In this document: positions 36,149-48,028 of the stretch, piece by piece | How the letters are laid out: each line of letters starts with the position of its first letter | How positions within the stretch are numbered: the first letter of the stretch is position 1 | NCBI RefSeq assembly: GCF_964019385.1 | Contig: NC_088646.1 | Span: 10,095,580-10,159,579, forward strand | Reading direction: 5' to 3' | Source of the DNA: Sycon ciliatum | Taxonomy: Eukaryota; Porifera; Calcarea; Leucosolenida; Sycettidae | Length of the DNA stretch: 64,000 bases | Translations under genes and position numbers: made by a program | The notes under the pieces: model-generated | Database searches by the model: none | Seen by the model: the letters and a program-made list of their open reading frames with translations, nothing else | What the model was told of the DNA's origin: nothing

Positions 36149-39100
36149 TTAGGACAGCACGGGTGACTTTGCAAACGAGACTCGGAGATAGCGCTTCTCC
36201 GCAAGATGAAGGTTGTGAAGATTCTGCAAGAGAGCAAGAAACATAACAGTTACATCAACGCTTGTCACGCTTCTACATACATAGCTGTAGCTGATCGATT
36301 CCCTTCAACCTTTCCTGAAAATACGGAAGGTTGGCAGCACTGTTCACAGGTAATAGATTAATAGTAATCTTACCACAAGGGCCTGCACGGCTACTTCGAC
36401 AGATGACATCTGAATTAGACACATACGCCTATCCTTGCTGTGATTACATAGGACACAAACACACACAGCGAGAGAAAGAAAGAGAGAGAGAGAGACACAC
36501 ACACATCATGGAAGGCAGAGTAAGTGCATCAGGTGGCGAGTTTCGGAATCAACACGTCACAAGACTTCTCTACCCACGTCAGCTTCCCTGGGCAACAGCT
36601 GTGCATCATAGAAAGCTGGAGATCTGTGGTCATGGTGACCAGCAACCACGCTAAGTGCTACACTGAAAGAATCAATCCTAGAGAAGTTGGACATAAATCC
36701 CACTTACAATTTCTCCTCGTCCTTTAGCCTGTGTATATAAAGAAAGACAAAGAAAGAAGGGAAAAGCACCAGAAGAAAGAAAGCAGCTCAGCAACGAAAG
36801 ATCACACCCCCCCCCCCCCCGTTTCAGTAAATTGGGAGTGCAGCCAACATTCCGTAAAAGTGCAGGTAGACACTCATAATAATGATTAGACAAACAAAGA
36901 CAGTGCATAGGCAAGAAAGACCACACAGCTCCTGAAAAGAACTACTGTAAATCATGAATATGTAACGAACAAGTAAATCTAACGAGTTAACGAGCAAAGA
37001 TTTGTCGTTATTTTAAAATTCGTTAGCAAAAGTCGTATGATTTGGGCCTCGCACGCTTGAAATCGACTATTTCACATTATGGCATGCAGCGCGTGTTCAA
37101 CGGATCGTAACTCGGTCAATTCTCAACGGAATTCAACAATTGAAAGATCTAGATGATAGCAGAGACGCTCAGCAGTCGGCTCGAACAACTTCGAAGTCTC
37201 TCAGATGAATTTTGCCGAAGCGGCGGGAGATCGAAAAATTTGAATTTTTGCGCTCTTACACTGGATAAATTTCATTTTCTTTATTCTCCTGACATCGAGG
37301 TATACTGTGCATGTGATGGACAACAATCATGAATGAATGTCCTTGACGAGCAGTCCTAGTATTATTGAATCTGTCTGAGAAAATCGTTAACTTTTCAAAC
37401 CGTTAACCTTTAAAAATCAGAAAATCGTTAACTTTGCGGGTCGTTAAAATAATATGATTTACAGTACACAGTACATAGAGAACACAATGGTTCGCGAGTC
37501 AACAAAGGACGGAACAACAGCACTGCACACAGACTAAGCACAAAACACAACCGTAGCTGCAGGTATCAAACGTTCCCCGAAGGTTACAGACAACGTACAT
37601 AATCCAGCGGAGGGCGACTACGGTCCCTTCAAAGGCAGAGAACTTCTCTCGTAGGAACTCCTCAGTGATGTCACTCCTGTGAAAAACACATTACAAGACA
37701 CCCACACACATCAGCAACAAATGAGCAGGCAAAGATACAGCACTGACTCACACAAGCCATGCGTAAACTAGGCTTTTCAAGAGCCACACACAATCATACA
37801 TGTTGTGTGCATTCAGTCCTGATGTAGGTCCATCACTGCTACATCTCAACACTGCCAAGGAGCACAAGCAATACACATACACACGCAGTACGAGCACGGA
37901 GAGCTGGAAAGCAGCTTTCTATGGCGAGACAGAGCATGATGCACTTGAGCATGCACTGACTTACGGGATGTTTGATAAGTGCAAGCAGGCCGACGGCTGG
38001 AAGATGTTCTGGTAGTTGTGCGAGGTGCCCTGCTGCACGAAAACACAAATACAACCGATGCTCAGTAACCGGCATGTACTCACCTACACTGCAATTCACA
38101 CAGGCTTCTCGCAACAGCGGTCTTCTATGAAAGCAGAACACTCGCCATGAAGCCACATGCAGTGTTGATCCCATTTTGAGGCTCACTGTTGCTGGGACAT
38201 GTACTTACATACGTTACATGCATGTAAGGGCTGGAGCACGGAAGTAGGAACCACCCATGAATAAATCTACAAAAGACGATTCAAGTTATCTGTTAGATGG
38301 CGCAGAGAGAACAGGATGCGCGTGCTAACCAAAGATAAGCTATACAAAGAGCCACCACGGAACAACATACCTTGAAGCGGTGAAGAGGTGACCCAGCAAA
38401 GTCCTTTGTGAGCTCAGCACCCTAGCAGCAGCAGCAGGATACGAGAAAGCAAAATGGAGAAAGACACGGCCAGTCAGCACAGACTCTCATCCACTAAAAC
38501 ACCGTTTGCAAAGTTGCAGACAAACTGGCCTAAAGGGAGAGAGAGAGAGCACTACACAGCTAAAGAAACTTCTGCAAAGTAGAGCATGACCGCTCCAGAA
38601 CTAAATTCCCATTGCACATTGCCAAATATGGAGTGAATGAGCAATACATGCGAGTAGCTGGGATTAGGAATGCACTGTTCAACACCACACACGACCATGC
38701 ACAGATGGTTGCGTGGGGGTATTGATGGTACAAATTACGTCCTTGCGCAACAGGCCTATTGGCCAGCTAGAACTTACCTCCTGGCCTTCACGTGGTAGCG
38801 AGACATGGGTGTGCTTCGAGATGGTGATGTGCATATCTTTGCCATACAGAGACACCTTGTTCAAGTAGTTCTGGGCTGTACAGTTCAACATACAACACAC
38901 AGCACAGCCACACACACAATGTTTACTATTTTCAGCTATGCTATAGACATGGCCAAGTAAGACAATTTGATAACACGAGCGTCACATATAAACTCATACG
39001 ACATCAAGCCGAAAAAGTGAAAACACGACTTGACATTGTCAGTTGTCATTGGGCTGTGGGTAAGTAGGAGTATCTCCTCCCCCCCCCCCCCCCCCCCCCC

Positions 39101-42100
39101 ATTGCCAGACTGCTGCAGAAACCATGGACCCCACAGCCAATGGTTCAGCTCCACAAGCAGACACTGCACGGCTGCGGCAATGATAGCAGTAATCAATAAC
39201 CCCAAGTAGCTGCCTCCCTTAGCTGCAGACCCAGCAACGCACAAACAGTTTAACATACCAGTATGTGCCTGGAAAGGCGATGTCATCTGGATCAATGCAG
39301 CATCCTTCTTGTTGAAGAGGATCTTGACTCGCTGAACATCACCGTACACTCCTAAGAGCAACACCGCGTAGCATTAGAAATCACAGAGAGTCAGTAAGAG
39401 AAAGAGAAAGAAAGAGAGAGCAGCTACAAGTTACCAAGGGCAAGCAGGCCCTTTACGGAACCAATTATTGCAGTTTTACACCGACCGTTTTTCAATTTCA
39501 TTGCAATGGGAAGTAGCTTTGCAGGTCTTGTATTTTCACATCAAGATGCCTTTCATTTGCAAGTCAATCTGGTCGTTGAAAGTTCGCTTATTAGTCCATG
39601 CACTTATTCGTGAAGGGTGCGTTTATACGCGGGGATAAACTCATACACTTATACGTGTGGACATACAGTACATACGAGAAGCCAAATGAAAGGATCAGTG
39701 TTTGATTGTCAAGACAATCGGCAACATATGGCACATCGTCACTAGACAATGCGGCCCAGCACAGTGGTGAACGTACCAAATAGCATGAAGAGGTTTGTCG
39801 GCGTGATCTGCTGCTCGTTCAAGTTGCTGACAAGCAAGACAGGTGATCCAACCATGACAGGTGGCACGCCTGGATAAACCTGCGGCATATTCATCATGGG
39901 TGGCATGGGTGGTGGCATCATCTGCTTGCTCATGAATGGAACTGCAAGTAACAGCACAGAAGGAGAAAGAGAATCTCAAATAATCCCAGTGCAATCATCC
40001 CTAGATACAGGCCAACTTTAAAACAATAATACTCCGGAAAGATTGTGCAGGAACACTGAGAGAAAGTCGTTACAGCAAAAGGATGGCAATGTACAGGTGG
40101 AAGACCTTGCATATATAGATTAGTAGTGCAAGGTGTAGCCAGTACTTACTGTGACGTCAGAACAGTACAAGCACATTATACTTTCCCACTATGTTAGGTA
40201 TACATGAACCAGCGTGACACTAACAGAATTCCTCCAGTCTCCCAAGTTTCCCATGTTTATCTGCAACGGTACCAGTGTTTGTTCAAAGCCAGCGGTAGCC
40301 ATTTAGCGGTATGAAAACACCATTCTTCTGGTGGAAAGAAGAGGAAAGAGAGGTACCAGCAGAGGTACCACAGGCAGACAAGGTTAGCCGGCATACACAC
40401 ACACCCACACCCAGCACCGCCGCCAGCAGAACATAGCCATCTCGATGTGTAAAGCGTGCACGGGGCAGTGCAGGGCAGGGCTGCAGAACTAACCCATGTG
40501 CCGTGGTACTTCTGGCCCTGGCCCCATCATAGGACCCTGTCCCAACAAACCTGGGACACCTGGGCCGTAAGGAGGACCCATGGCATGGGCCGGTGGGCCA
40601 GCCTGGGCCTGCTGTTGTTGTTGATTCTCGCCATCCATCCGCGTGTAGTCCCTGCAGCATTACATCACGCATAGCAATGAAAACTAGGATACAGAGCTGT
40701 GCAATCTCAACGTGCACTGAGAACAGTAACAGCGACATCACATGAGCAAGTGTTAAATCCCACCGGAGACAACTTCCCTAGGCAAGTGTAGTGCCATGCC
40801 ATGGAGCAGCGCGCTGCGGACACGGTAGAGGGCAAGCGCTAACATTATGCTGTAGCACATTGCGTGCTGCGAGAGCATTGTACCGGGTTATGTACGGGCA
40901 TGTAGAGTGTGTGCTGCAACATGGTGAAGGATAGGAGGCGCACTACAGTGCAAAGTGGCATACATGCTAGTCTCAAATTTCTCATCAGTCAAGTTGCGCT
41001 GCACACTGGTGAAGTGGCCAAGACGGCGGCCCGGCTTTCCAGCAATTTATCTCAGGTTGACCACAGGACTGTGCGGGTTGTTGTCACAGAATGCGAAGAG
41101 TTCACGTCGACCTGCATATTACGATCATTTAAGTTGATTGAGATTAGAGTGAGTTAGGATATGTTGAAGTCACCCATTGGAATGTGTCAATCCGACGCAA
41201 TCCAGTATGGGGTGGTGCCTAACACTCACCGCTGCCTCTCGTTATTGGCCTTCACCATCAAAGAGCGCAGCTTGGAGATCTCAATGCGCATCACGCAACA
41301 TCTGTCATAGATGTTCTGACCATCCAGGGACTGAAACACAGACGGACAGACATATGTTCAGCCTCATTCATATAAACGGAACATGATGGAATTTCAAGAG
41401 CCAATGCATAGGGGAGAGGGAGGGGTATGAGGGGAAATGTACAACTATCGTCCCGAAATTGTTTTCCATTTTACGGAAAATCTGGATAAGCATACAGTAA
41501 CATGTGAGTGGACAGCACCACTGCATGCCATAGAGAAAACAATGAAAGGTATCTGCAGGGGCTTGGGAGCCAAATCAAAATAGCTGTAATTAAATCAGGG
41601 CACAGGGTACTGTAAATCAACAAAAATCCGGCGCATATTTATTTTCGGCCTGGTCATGTTTGGCCGAAGATTTGTTTTGCAAGGTTCAGTGTGACAGTGT
41701 ATACAGACGGCAGCAGTACAGGCCGAAATTTTGAACGGGCCGAAATGGGTTTTAGCCGTGGGAGGCTGAAATTTGAATGGACCGACATTTTGTGGACATA
41801 CAGTAGTATGCAGACAGTAGAGTATTCTTAGTCTGCATGCTATATTATAACTAGCAAGTAGCTTACATATTTGGCCTGAGTAGCTGAAGCTGTATCAGCA
41901 AACTCGATCAGAGCCTGGAACTGGCCTGCATCGAACAACAACAACAAATGCCATTATTAGAAACTAGCAGAGAGCGGCTTTAGTACACATGTTTCTGCAA
42001 AGCATTACGGAATGGTACGCCCCACGCACTACTTGTGACCTGGGTTTTGCGTACGTACTCAAAAAGGCCAGGGCTCAAAAGGCCAGGGCACAGAAAGCGA

Positions 42101-45100
42101 GCGTCTTCCGGGACGCACTAGACATGCTTGGATCATGTGCAGTGCAAATGTATCACATGTGCAAGCGGGACAAAAACAAAAAAGTAATTACTTGCCAACG
42201 GCAAGTCGTTGAAAAAATCCCGTTTTATGATCTCACTCTCTCTCTCTCTCTCTCTCTCTCTCGATATGGTCCAACAATCGCATTTATGATCTCTCTCTCT
42301 CTAGATATGGTCCAACAAGCGCATGTGGTACGAGTATGGTTGCATTTCTGAGGCGGCCGAGTCCCGTCACATGTTCATGGACGGACTTTCATTGAAGAGA
42401 GCATAAGGGGCCGTCCGGGGTTACCGATTGTTTTTACAAAACGAAAAGTTTTAGTATTTTTCAGCCCCCACCCACCCCACCTTTTCTGCAGGTAAAACGA
42501 ATTCCAATAAAATATTGATGTCAATTTTCGACATCCAGAAGTAACTGGGCATTCTCCATCAGCATTCAATGATTATTTTCAAAACGAAACTCCATCAAAC
42601 CCACCCACCCACAAACGAAAACATTTCGTTTTGAAAATATTATTGGTAACCTTGGACGGCCCCTAAGATTGGAGAGAAGCTTCTAATCGAGTAAGGATGT
42701 GTGCAGACAACACAAATAAAATTCACGGTTCGTGTGAGACTCAGCTAGATGCCGAGTTGTCGCGTCCGTAGGAACGCCACCACCCTCAAGGATCAAGGCG
42801 CATATGCAGCTCTTAAAGCGGTGGGACATAAGCTGCAATGCAAATCTTACCGTTTTTGTTGAACGTGATAATACGCAGCACATTTCCAAACTTCATGAAT
42901 ATCTAGGACAATCAATACAAAGAAGAAACAAATCCCAATTTTGTTGACACCCAAGCAACAACAAATGTCTTACTCGTGCACACGTAGCTGCATTTGTTAC
43001 TGCAAAACAACAGAAAATGCGTTACCAAGGGCACGTTGGTGTCAGTAACGCACTCACCAATGACCCACAGTTCAGCGCACAAGATAACAGCTGTCTCTCT
43101 TGCATTACTTGTGTACACTTACAGTGTGTAGCGTGTCCAGATTGACGGAGTACACCATGTTGTCGACGATTATGTGCAGAACGGTGGGGTCGGCTTTGTT
43201 GTCGGCAGGGCCATTAGCAGGCGGAGACTGTGCAACACAAGAAGGTGGACGAAACAAGAGGAGGATCAGTGTGAATACACCTGGACTGGCCCGGTTTATT
43301 CTACATGTACAATTTGTTTTGTTCGGAAGGAACTTTGGTTTTCGTTAGGTTAGAGTAGCAAAAGAAGTTTTGTTTCTGACTGAAGCTGGAGCTGGGATAC
43401 TCCTTTGTGCACTATCAGGCTTTGTGGCGAAATAAAATTCCCGTAATTCTAAATTTTCTCCACGTTTTCGGCAAAAGCTATAGGTCAGTTTTAGCTGATC
43501 ACAACTCATGCATACATGTACATACCTTTTCTTGTCTTTTCCCATTTACCCCCTCCTACCCTCTTCCCCAGAAAGGCAGATGTAGTGTATAGTGATCGTC
43601 ACCGCATTCTCTCTCTCTCTCTCATCTGCATGCTTAAATCCGTGCGTCTTGTCCTACAATGAAGTCCTGTGTAACACAACACACTCTACTTACCGTGGTG
43701 CCAGAGTTCTGGGTAATGCGCAGCTCTTTGTGAATGGAGAACTGGATGTATACAGTTACACCACTGAGACAAAAAAACAAGGCAAGACAATAAGGAAGAC
43801 AATCAGAAAAAGAACAGAACATACTAAATTCACAGCAACGGCCAGACCAAGTCAGGTCTCAAAAATCGACGACTACCGTAAAATGGCTAAATTTAGCGAT
43901 GGTGAATCTTGGCGATTTTAGCGAAGGGAGTGATTACGCTAAAGTGTAGTCATGCTAATCGGAAGTTGCATGTACATGTATCTTCAGTCTCCTCTCTTTT
44001 GACGTGAACCGCTAGCACTAAAAATGTACCACGCAAATTCATGCTGGGTTATAAATCGCTAAAGTTTTCACCTGCCAAAATCCGTTTTACAGTATCCGGC
44101 GATGAATGTGACAAGCTGGAAGTCTCTCATTTGTTTATATCGAACCTGAACCATTTTGGTCTCAAAAGAAGCAGGAAAGAACCACCATTCATTTGCAAAA
44201 ACCAGAGCGTCTAGCATGTTCCGAAGAAGTTATGAGCCTCCAAATGAGGTTTGTTTTCACACCGTTTACGAAACAAGTTGCCTCCTAAAAACCTTGTCTG
44301 GAGGCTTTCCTAATTGCACCTTCAAAACACGACAGCATAAAAGTACAAATTTGAGATTACAAATAGCATAAACTTTGATATGCCGCACTTCTCTTCAAAA
44401 ATTGGAGCTGTAGATGGATTTTTGTTCCTCTTACAAATGAGGTCTATGTTGATAGAGAACTTGAGGCTCAAGCTTTGCAAAGAGCCCAAGATGTCAATAT
44501 CACCCAAGGGAAACTAGAGTTATCCTCATAAGGGAAAGCGGTGTGTCCCTGGGACGGAACATTTGCCCACTTTGTCGGTGGGATAAGTGTTCAAACAAAG
44601 CCGTAGAAGGTGTCGCTTACTTGATATTGGCCGAGACGTAATTGTAGTAATTGACGGCGGCGGTGGCGCTGGGTTCATCAACCATCTCAAGGAACGCCTG
44701 ATTCCGTTGTCGGAGCAGCATTACGTGCAGAACGCGGCCAAACGGTGCGCCTAATGCGGCGACTTGCAACTCTGTGCTCTCTTGGGGTAAGTGACGAACG
44801 TGCAGTACACGCGATGGAGTGACAGGGGCGTCACCATTACTGGGTCCGGCAGCAACAGCACCTGCTGATGCAGTGCTGTCTGCTGTTGCCCCTCCCGCTG
44901 CTGCTGCTGCTGCAACGCTTACACTTTCAGCAGATGTTACTGGTGCTGTTGATGTGGCAACAGCAACTGATGCAGCTGTGACTGGAGGCAGTGCGCCATT
45001 CTGAACAACAACCGAGGCTGATGACTGTCCATTTGTAGCTGTGGCATCTAGTGCAGCTTTGCTGGCCTGAACAGAACAACAACAAAACAAGGAAAGAGAA

Positions 45101-48028
45101 GATGATCACATGTGAATGAAAGGAGGCGGATAAGAATGCATCTGCATGAGGTTCCCTTACACACTTCTCTTACTTTTCGCAGCGGCTCGGATTGGGCTCC
45201 AAGAAAACAGAGACCGGTGTTACCAACTGAACTGACCATATTTGTTCACATTTTTCTGGCATTATTGTGTTCTGTAATCCTCCCGGGAAAGTCCGAGACG
45301 GCGAAAAGTTGGAGGAATGTTCTTACACAAGTGTTAGCAATGGAACACTGCTATATTTTCGTTACTACTCAGAGCTCCATGGCTATTCAGCCAATCAAAC
45401 AACAACGATACTGATGGTTTGTGCCTAGTGTTACTGGTAAACGGTTGAGAGGAGAGAGAAAAACAGGTGTGGCAATTTAGCACAGCAGGTGCAGGTACCG
45501 TGCCTGGATGTTCAGGGTGACGGTGCATGTAGGAAGAGTATGAAGTCTGATGACCCGGAGTGTGAAATTATACTGGAGGCAAGTGCAAAGGGAATGGCTG
45601 CGTAAGGTATTGATGAAAACATGAAAGCAGAATACAGCGTATATTCACACACAGAGTATATACACCGGCATATGTTTATACGTGTGCGCGTAACAATATT
45701 TTGCCATTGCCTTCATGTTCTCAGGGCTTACACGCAATCCCCCCCCCCCCCCCTGCACTTGCCACCCGTATAATTTCACACTCCGGGTCATCAGACTTCA
45801 TACTCTTCCTGCAATGCACCGTCACCCTGAACATCCAGGTACGGTGTCTTCACCTGCTGTGCTAAATTGCCACACCTGTTTTTCTCGCTTCTCCCAACGT
45901 CCCGAACGTCAAGGAATTTGAAAACATCTCTCTTCAGCGTTTTCAGATGTAGTGTGAGCATGACCATCACGTTTTGGGTCACGCTGTCGCATGGACACGA
46001 GCCTCTTGTAGCAGGGTGAGCAGGCCTCAATGTCAATTCAGATCGTCAGTGTTTGACGTGTCTGTTCCTCCAGGAACTTGCGATTCCGCGGGCGCGTTTT
46101 TCCCGCGATTTGAACAAAAGTCCGCGATATTTGAATAGTCATCCGCGCTATTGTAGAAAACTGTCCTTGATACTTGAAAAGCACCCACGATATTCGAGTC
46201 TTTCTCCGATGTTGTTTAGTTCTTCAAGCCCGTCAGTAGTTAACTTGTGAGATCGACACCAGAATGGAGAAGTTTCTGGGCAAATCAGCGGCTGACAAGT
46301 CAAAAAAATAAGGCTAGCGTCGAGTGTTGTCCAAGGATGGAGGAAAGCTGCCTTGCAAGCTCCTGTCAGGCAATTGAACACAGTCGCAATCGAGTACAGT
46401 GCAGCACACGTTCCGTTTTGTCATGCATGATTTGCTGTACGACTCGTACATGTACATCGTACGCACTACCGTACAAATATCCAAATTCGGTCCCAGTTTC
46501 CGCAATTTTACCACAATAATAAATCGACCTTATGCCATTTGTACAGATCCACGAAATCCCGTAGAATCCCGTAGACCCGGTAGGGTGTTCATTGTGTGCT
46601 ATGCATGCGCATTTGACCTTTTTAGCGTCATAATTCAATGACCAGCAATCGCTTTTCCAGCTTCTTCACTTTGGTTAGAACTAATGACTAGCTAGATCTT
46701 TGTCAGAAAAAGGTTTTCGAATGAAATGCCTTCAGGCCCCATTTCTTAGTGGAAATAGCAGAAAACACAATAGGGTCCTGCACATTCAACACCCTACCGG
46801 GTCTACGGGATTTCGTGGATCTGTACAAATGGCATAAGGTCCATTAATAATGCATTTTTTTACAAAATCCACAATATTCCCCGCAATTTGTGGCATTTTG
46901 CCTTGCAACTTTTTCCGCGATATTTCCGAAATTTCTCCGCAAGTTTCTGGAGGGACAGACGTGTGTACTACTCTGCATACGTGTGTACTGTTAGCATTCC
47001 CATGTTCATGCACAGGTGTATGTGTAGTTGTAAGCACTGCCCATACTTGGTTGGTATGGTGTCCACTGTGTAGCTAAGTAGGTGCAGTGTGAGCACACTT
47101 GTGAGCACACTGCTCCTGGAGCTGGGGTCACATATTGGTTGCCACCACTGACTGCACTTCTGCTGAAAGCACCAGAAAAGAAACTCTGCCATGGCAGCTC
47201 AAGATAGGAGTTGCACACTCTTGCAGTCTTGGCTATGAGCACTTGATACTACAGACAGTAGCAAATAACAACTAGAGTAGCATGGTGGGGGTGTTGGTGT
47301 GGGAGGAGACTTCGCACTTGGCCAGTTGTGGGTGTGTAGCAAAAAGGAACAGAAGTAAGTTTGTACACTGACCAGTTGTAATGCTAAAAAACAAAAAAGG
47401 AAAAAGTTTCTCCACTGCAATATTCAAACACATCACTCACGTTCGATACTACATAATCGCAATGTGTTCGACAAAACACCGAAGTGGCACATTGCAATCA
47501 TGTACAAAACACGAGCACAGCCGGTACCATAATGTCTGACTTTTACCATTACATGACTGTACATACACACTACGTCACTCACTACATTATGTAGTGCATA
47601 TAACAGCATTATTTCAAACAAAGAAGCCGTAATCCCCCTACCCTAAAGACGAAAAAGAGGCGGAAACGGACCTTGATGTACGAAGAAAAGACAATGGTAC
47701 AATTTTATACACGTGGTATTTGACGATTAGAACACAGGTTCTCTCAGGTAGTCTCCAACGTGAGCGAACGCATTGGTACAACAGCTTTCAGTGGCACTCG
47801 AACACAAAACCACTATACTTTACAAAGGCAATACTGAACAGTTCGAATATTGCCGAGCAAATCGTAGCTACTACGGGAAAAACGTGAAGTCTTCATCCAC
47901 GATGGAGAAATCACGACATGTCCCAACTGTCCATATACATGGTACCTTCGAATGTAGTTCAAGTCAGTTGCACCAAGCACGTACAACACCAGCGAAAAAT
48001 CACGTACCTGGGTTGAATTTTGAGCCAT
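36149..48028 (-). CDS. PTBP1: Polypyrimidine tract-binding protein (PTBP/hnRNP I family), complete CDS
   Basis: Nuclear RNA-binding splicing repressor with four RRMs that bind CU-rich RNA. Exons in transcript order: 48008-48028 (exon from 48049), 44621-45066, 43694-43763, 43123-43227, 42851-42902, 41867-41925, 41230-41330, 40494-40651, 39777-39941, 39259-39351, 38778-38875, 38371-38421, 37965-38032, 37599-37676, 36708-36728, 36374-36437, 36149-36223. Phases close exactly: 574 residues and TAA. The start exon encodes only MAQNSTQ after an AG acceptor, so a 5' UTR exon must lie upstream. RRM1 (about 92-172; [15 protein letters not shown]), RRM2 (about 194-275; [16 protein letters not shown], then [21 protein letters not shown]), RRM3 (about 369-445; [35 protein letters not shown]), RRM4 (about 488-570; [23 protein letters not shown]). 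An Ala/Ser/Thr-rich N-terminus and a Met/Pro/Gly linker before RRM3 match the family. The symbol marks the family, not a specific vertebrate paralogue. Confidence 0.95.
36945..37464. mobile_element. TA-flanked MITE with CTGTAAATCAT ends (PTBP intron)
   Basis: CTGTAAATCATG and ATGATTTACAG are inverted and bordered by TA, with TCGTTA-rich subterminal repeats on both sides. Length 520 bp, no ORF. Confidence 0.7.
41610..41803. mobile_element. Small CTGTAAA-ended MITE (PTBP intron)
   Basis: The left end CTGTAAATCAACAAAAATCC and right end …ACATACAG are inverted over a short stretch, with TA at both borders and GGCCGAAATTT motifs internally. It resembles the elements at 15428 and 29900. Confidence 0.5.
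42407..42663. mobile_element. PIF/Harbinger-type MITE, TAA target duplication
   Basis: The ends GGGGCCGTCC and GGACGGCCCC are flanked by TAA at 42404-42406 and 42664-42666. Further inverted blocks (GGTTACC, AAAACGAAA) lie inside. A 3-bp TWA duplication with a GGGGCC-type terminus is typical of PIF/Harbinger. It is 257 bp, non-coding, and lies in a PTBP intron. Confidence 0.82.
42718..42832 (+). mobile_element. SINE-like repeat, copy 2 (5' part only)
   Basis: It is about 85% like 15613-15719 by eye. It includes CACGGTTCG-GTGAGACTC, GGAACGCCACCACCCTCAAG and ATGCAGC-CT-TAAA-CGGTGGGA. The B-box part is missing. It lies 20 bp downstream (in PTBP sense) of the exon ending at 42851. Confidence 0.6.
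43876..44092. mobile_element. Possible TA-flanked MITE (CCGTAAAATGG end)
   Basis: CCGTAAAATGGC at the left and CCGTTTTACAG at the right are partly inverted, with GCTAAA/TTTAGC blocks inside and TA at both borders. Diverged; lies in the PTBP intron after exon 2. Confidence 0.45.
45451..45893. repeat. Large inverted repeat in PTBP intron 1, about 140-bp arms
   Basis: The left arm (about 45451-45589) and right arm (about 45754-45893) are reverse complements with a few mismatches. Shared pieces include TGATGACCCGGAGTGTGAAA and TGGATGTTCAGGGTGACGGT. The loop is about 165 bp and ends in a C-run. Unit-length foldback, no ORF, family unknown. Confidence 0.85.
46526..46841. repeat. Inverted repeat in PTBP intron 1, about 60-bp arms
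   Basis: GACCTTATGCCATTTGTACA plus the following GATCCACGAAATCCCGTAGA is repeated inverted at the other end. The left arm has an extra 10-bp duplication (GTAGAATCCC). It is surrounded by CCGCGATAT-type motifs, also roughly inverted (about 46068-46950), so it may be nested in a larger decayed element. Confidence 0.75.
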
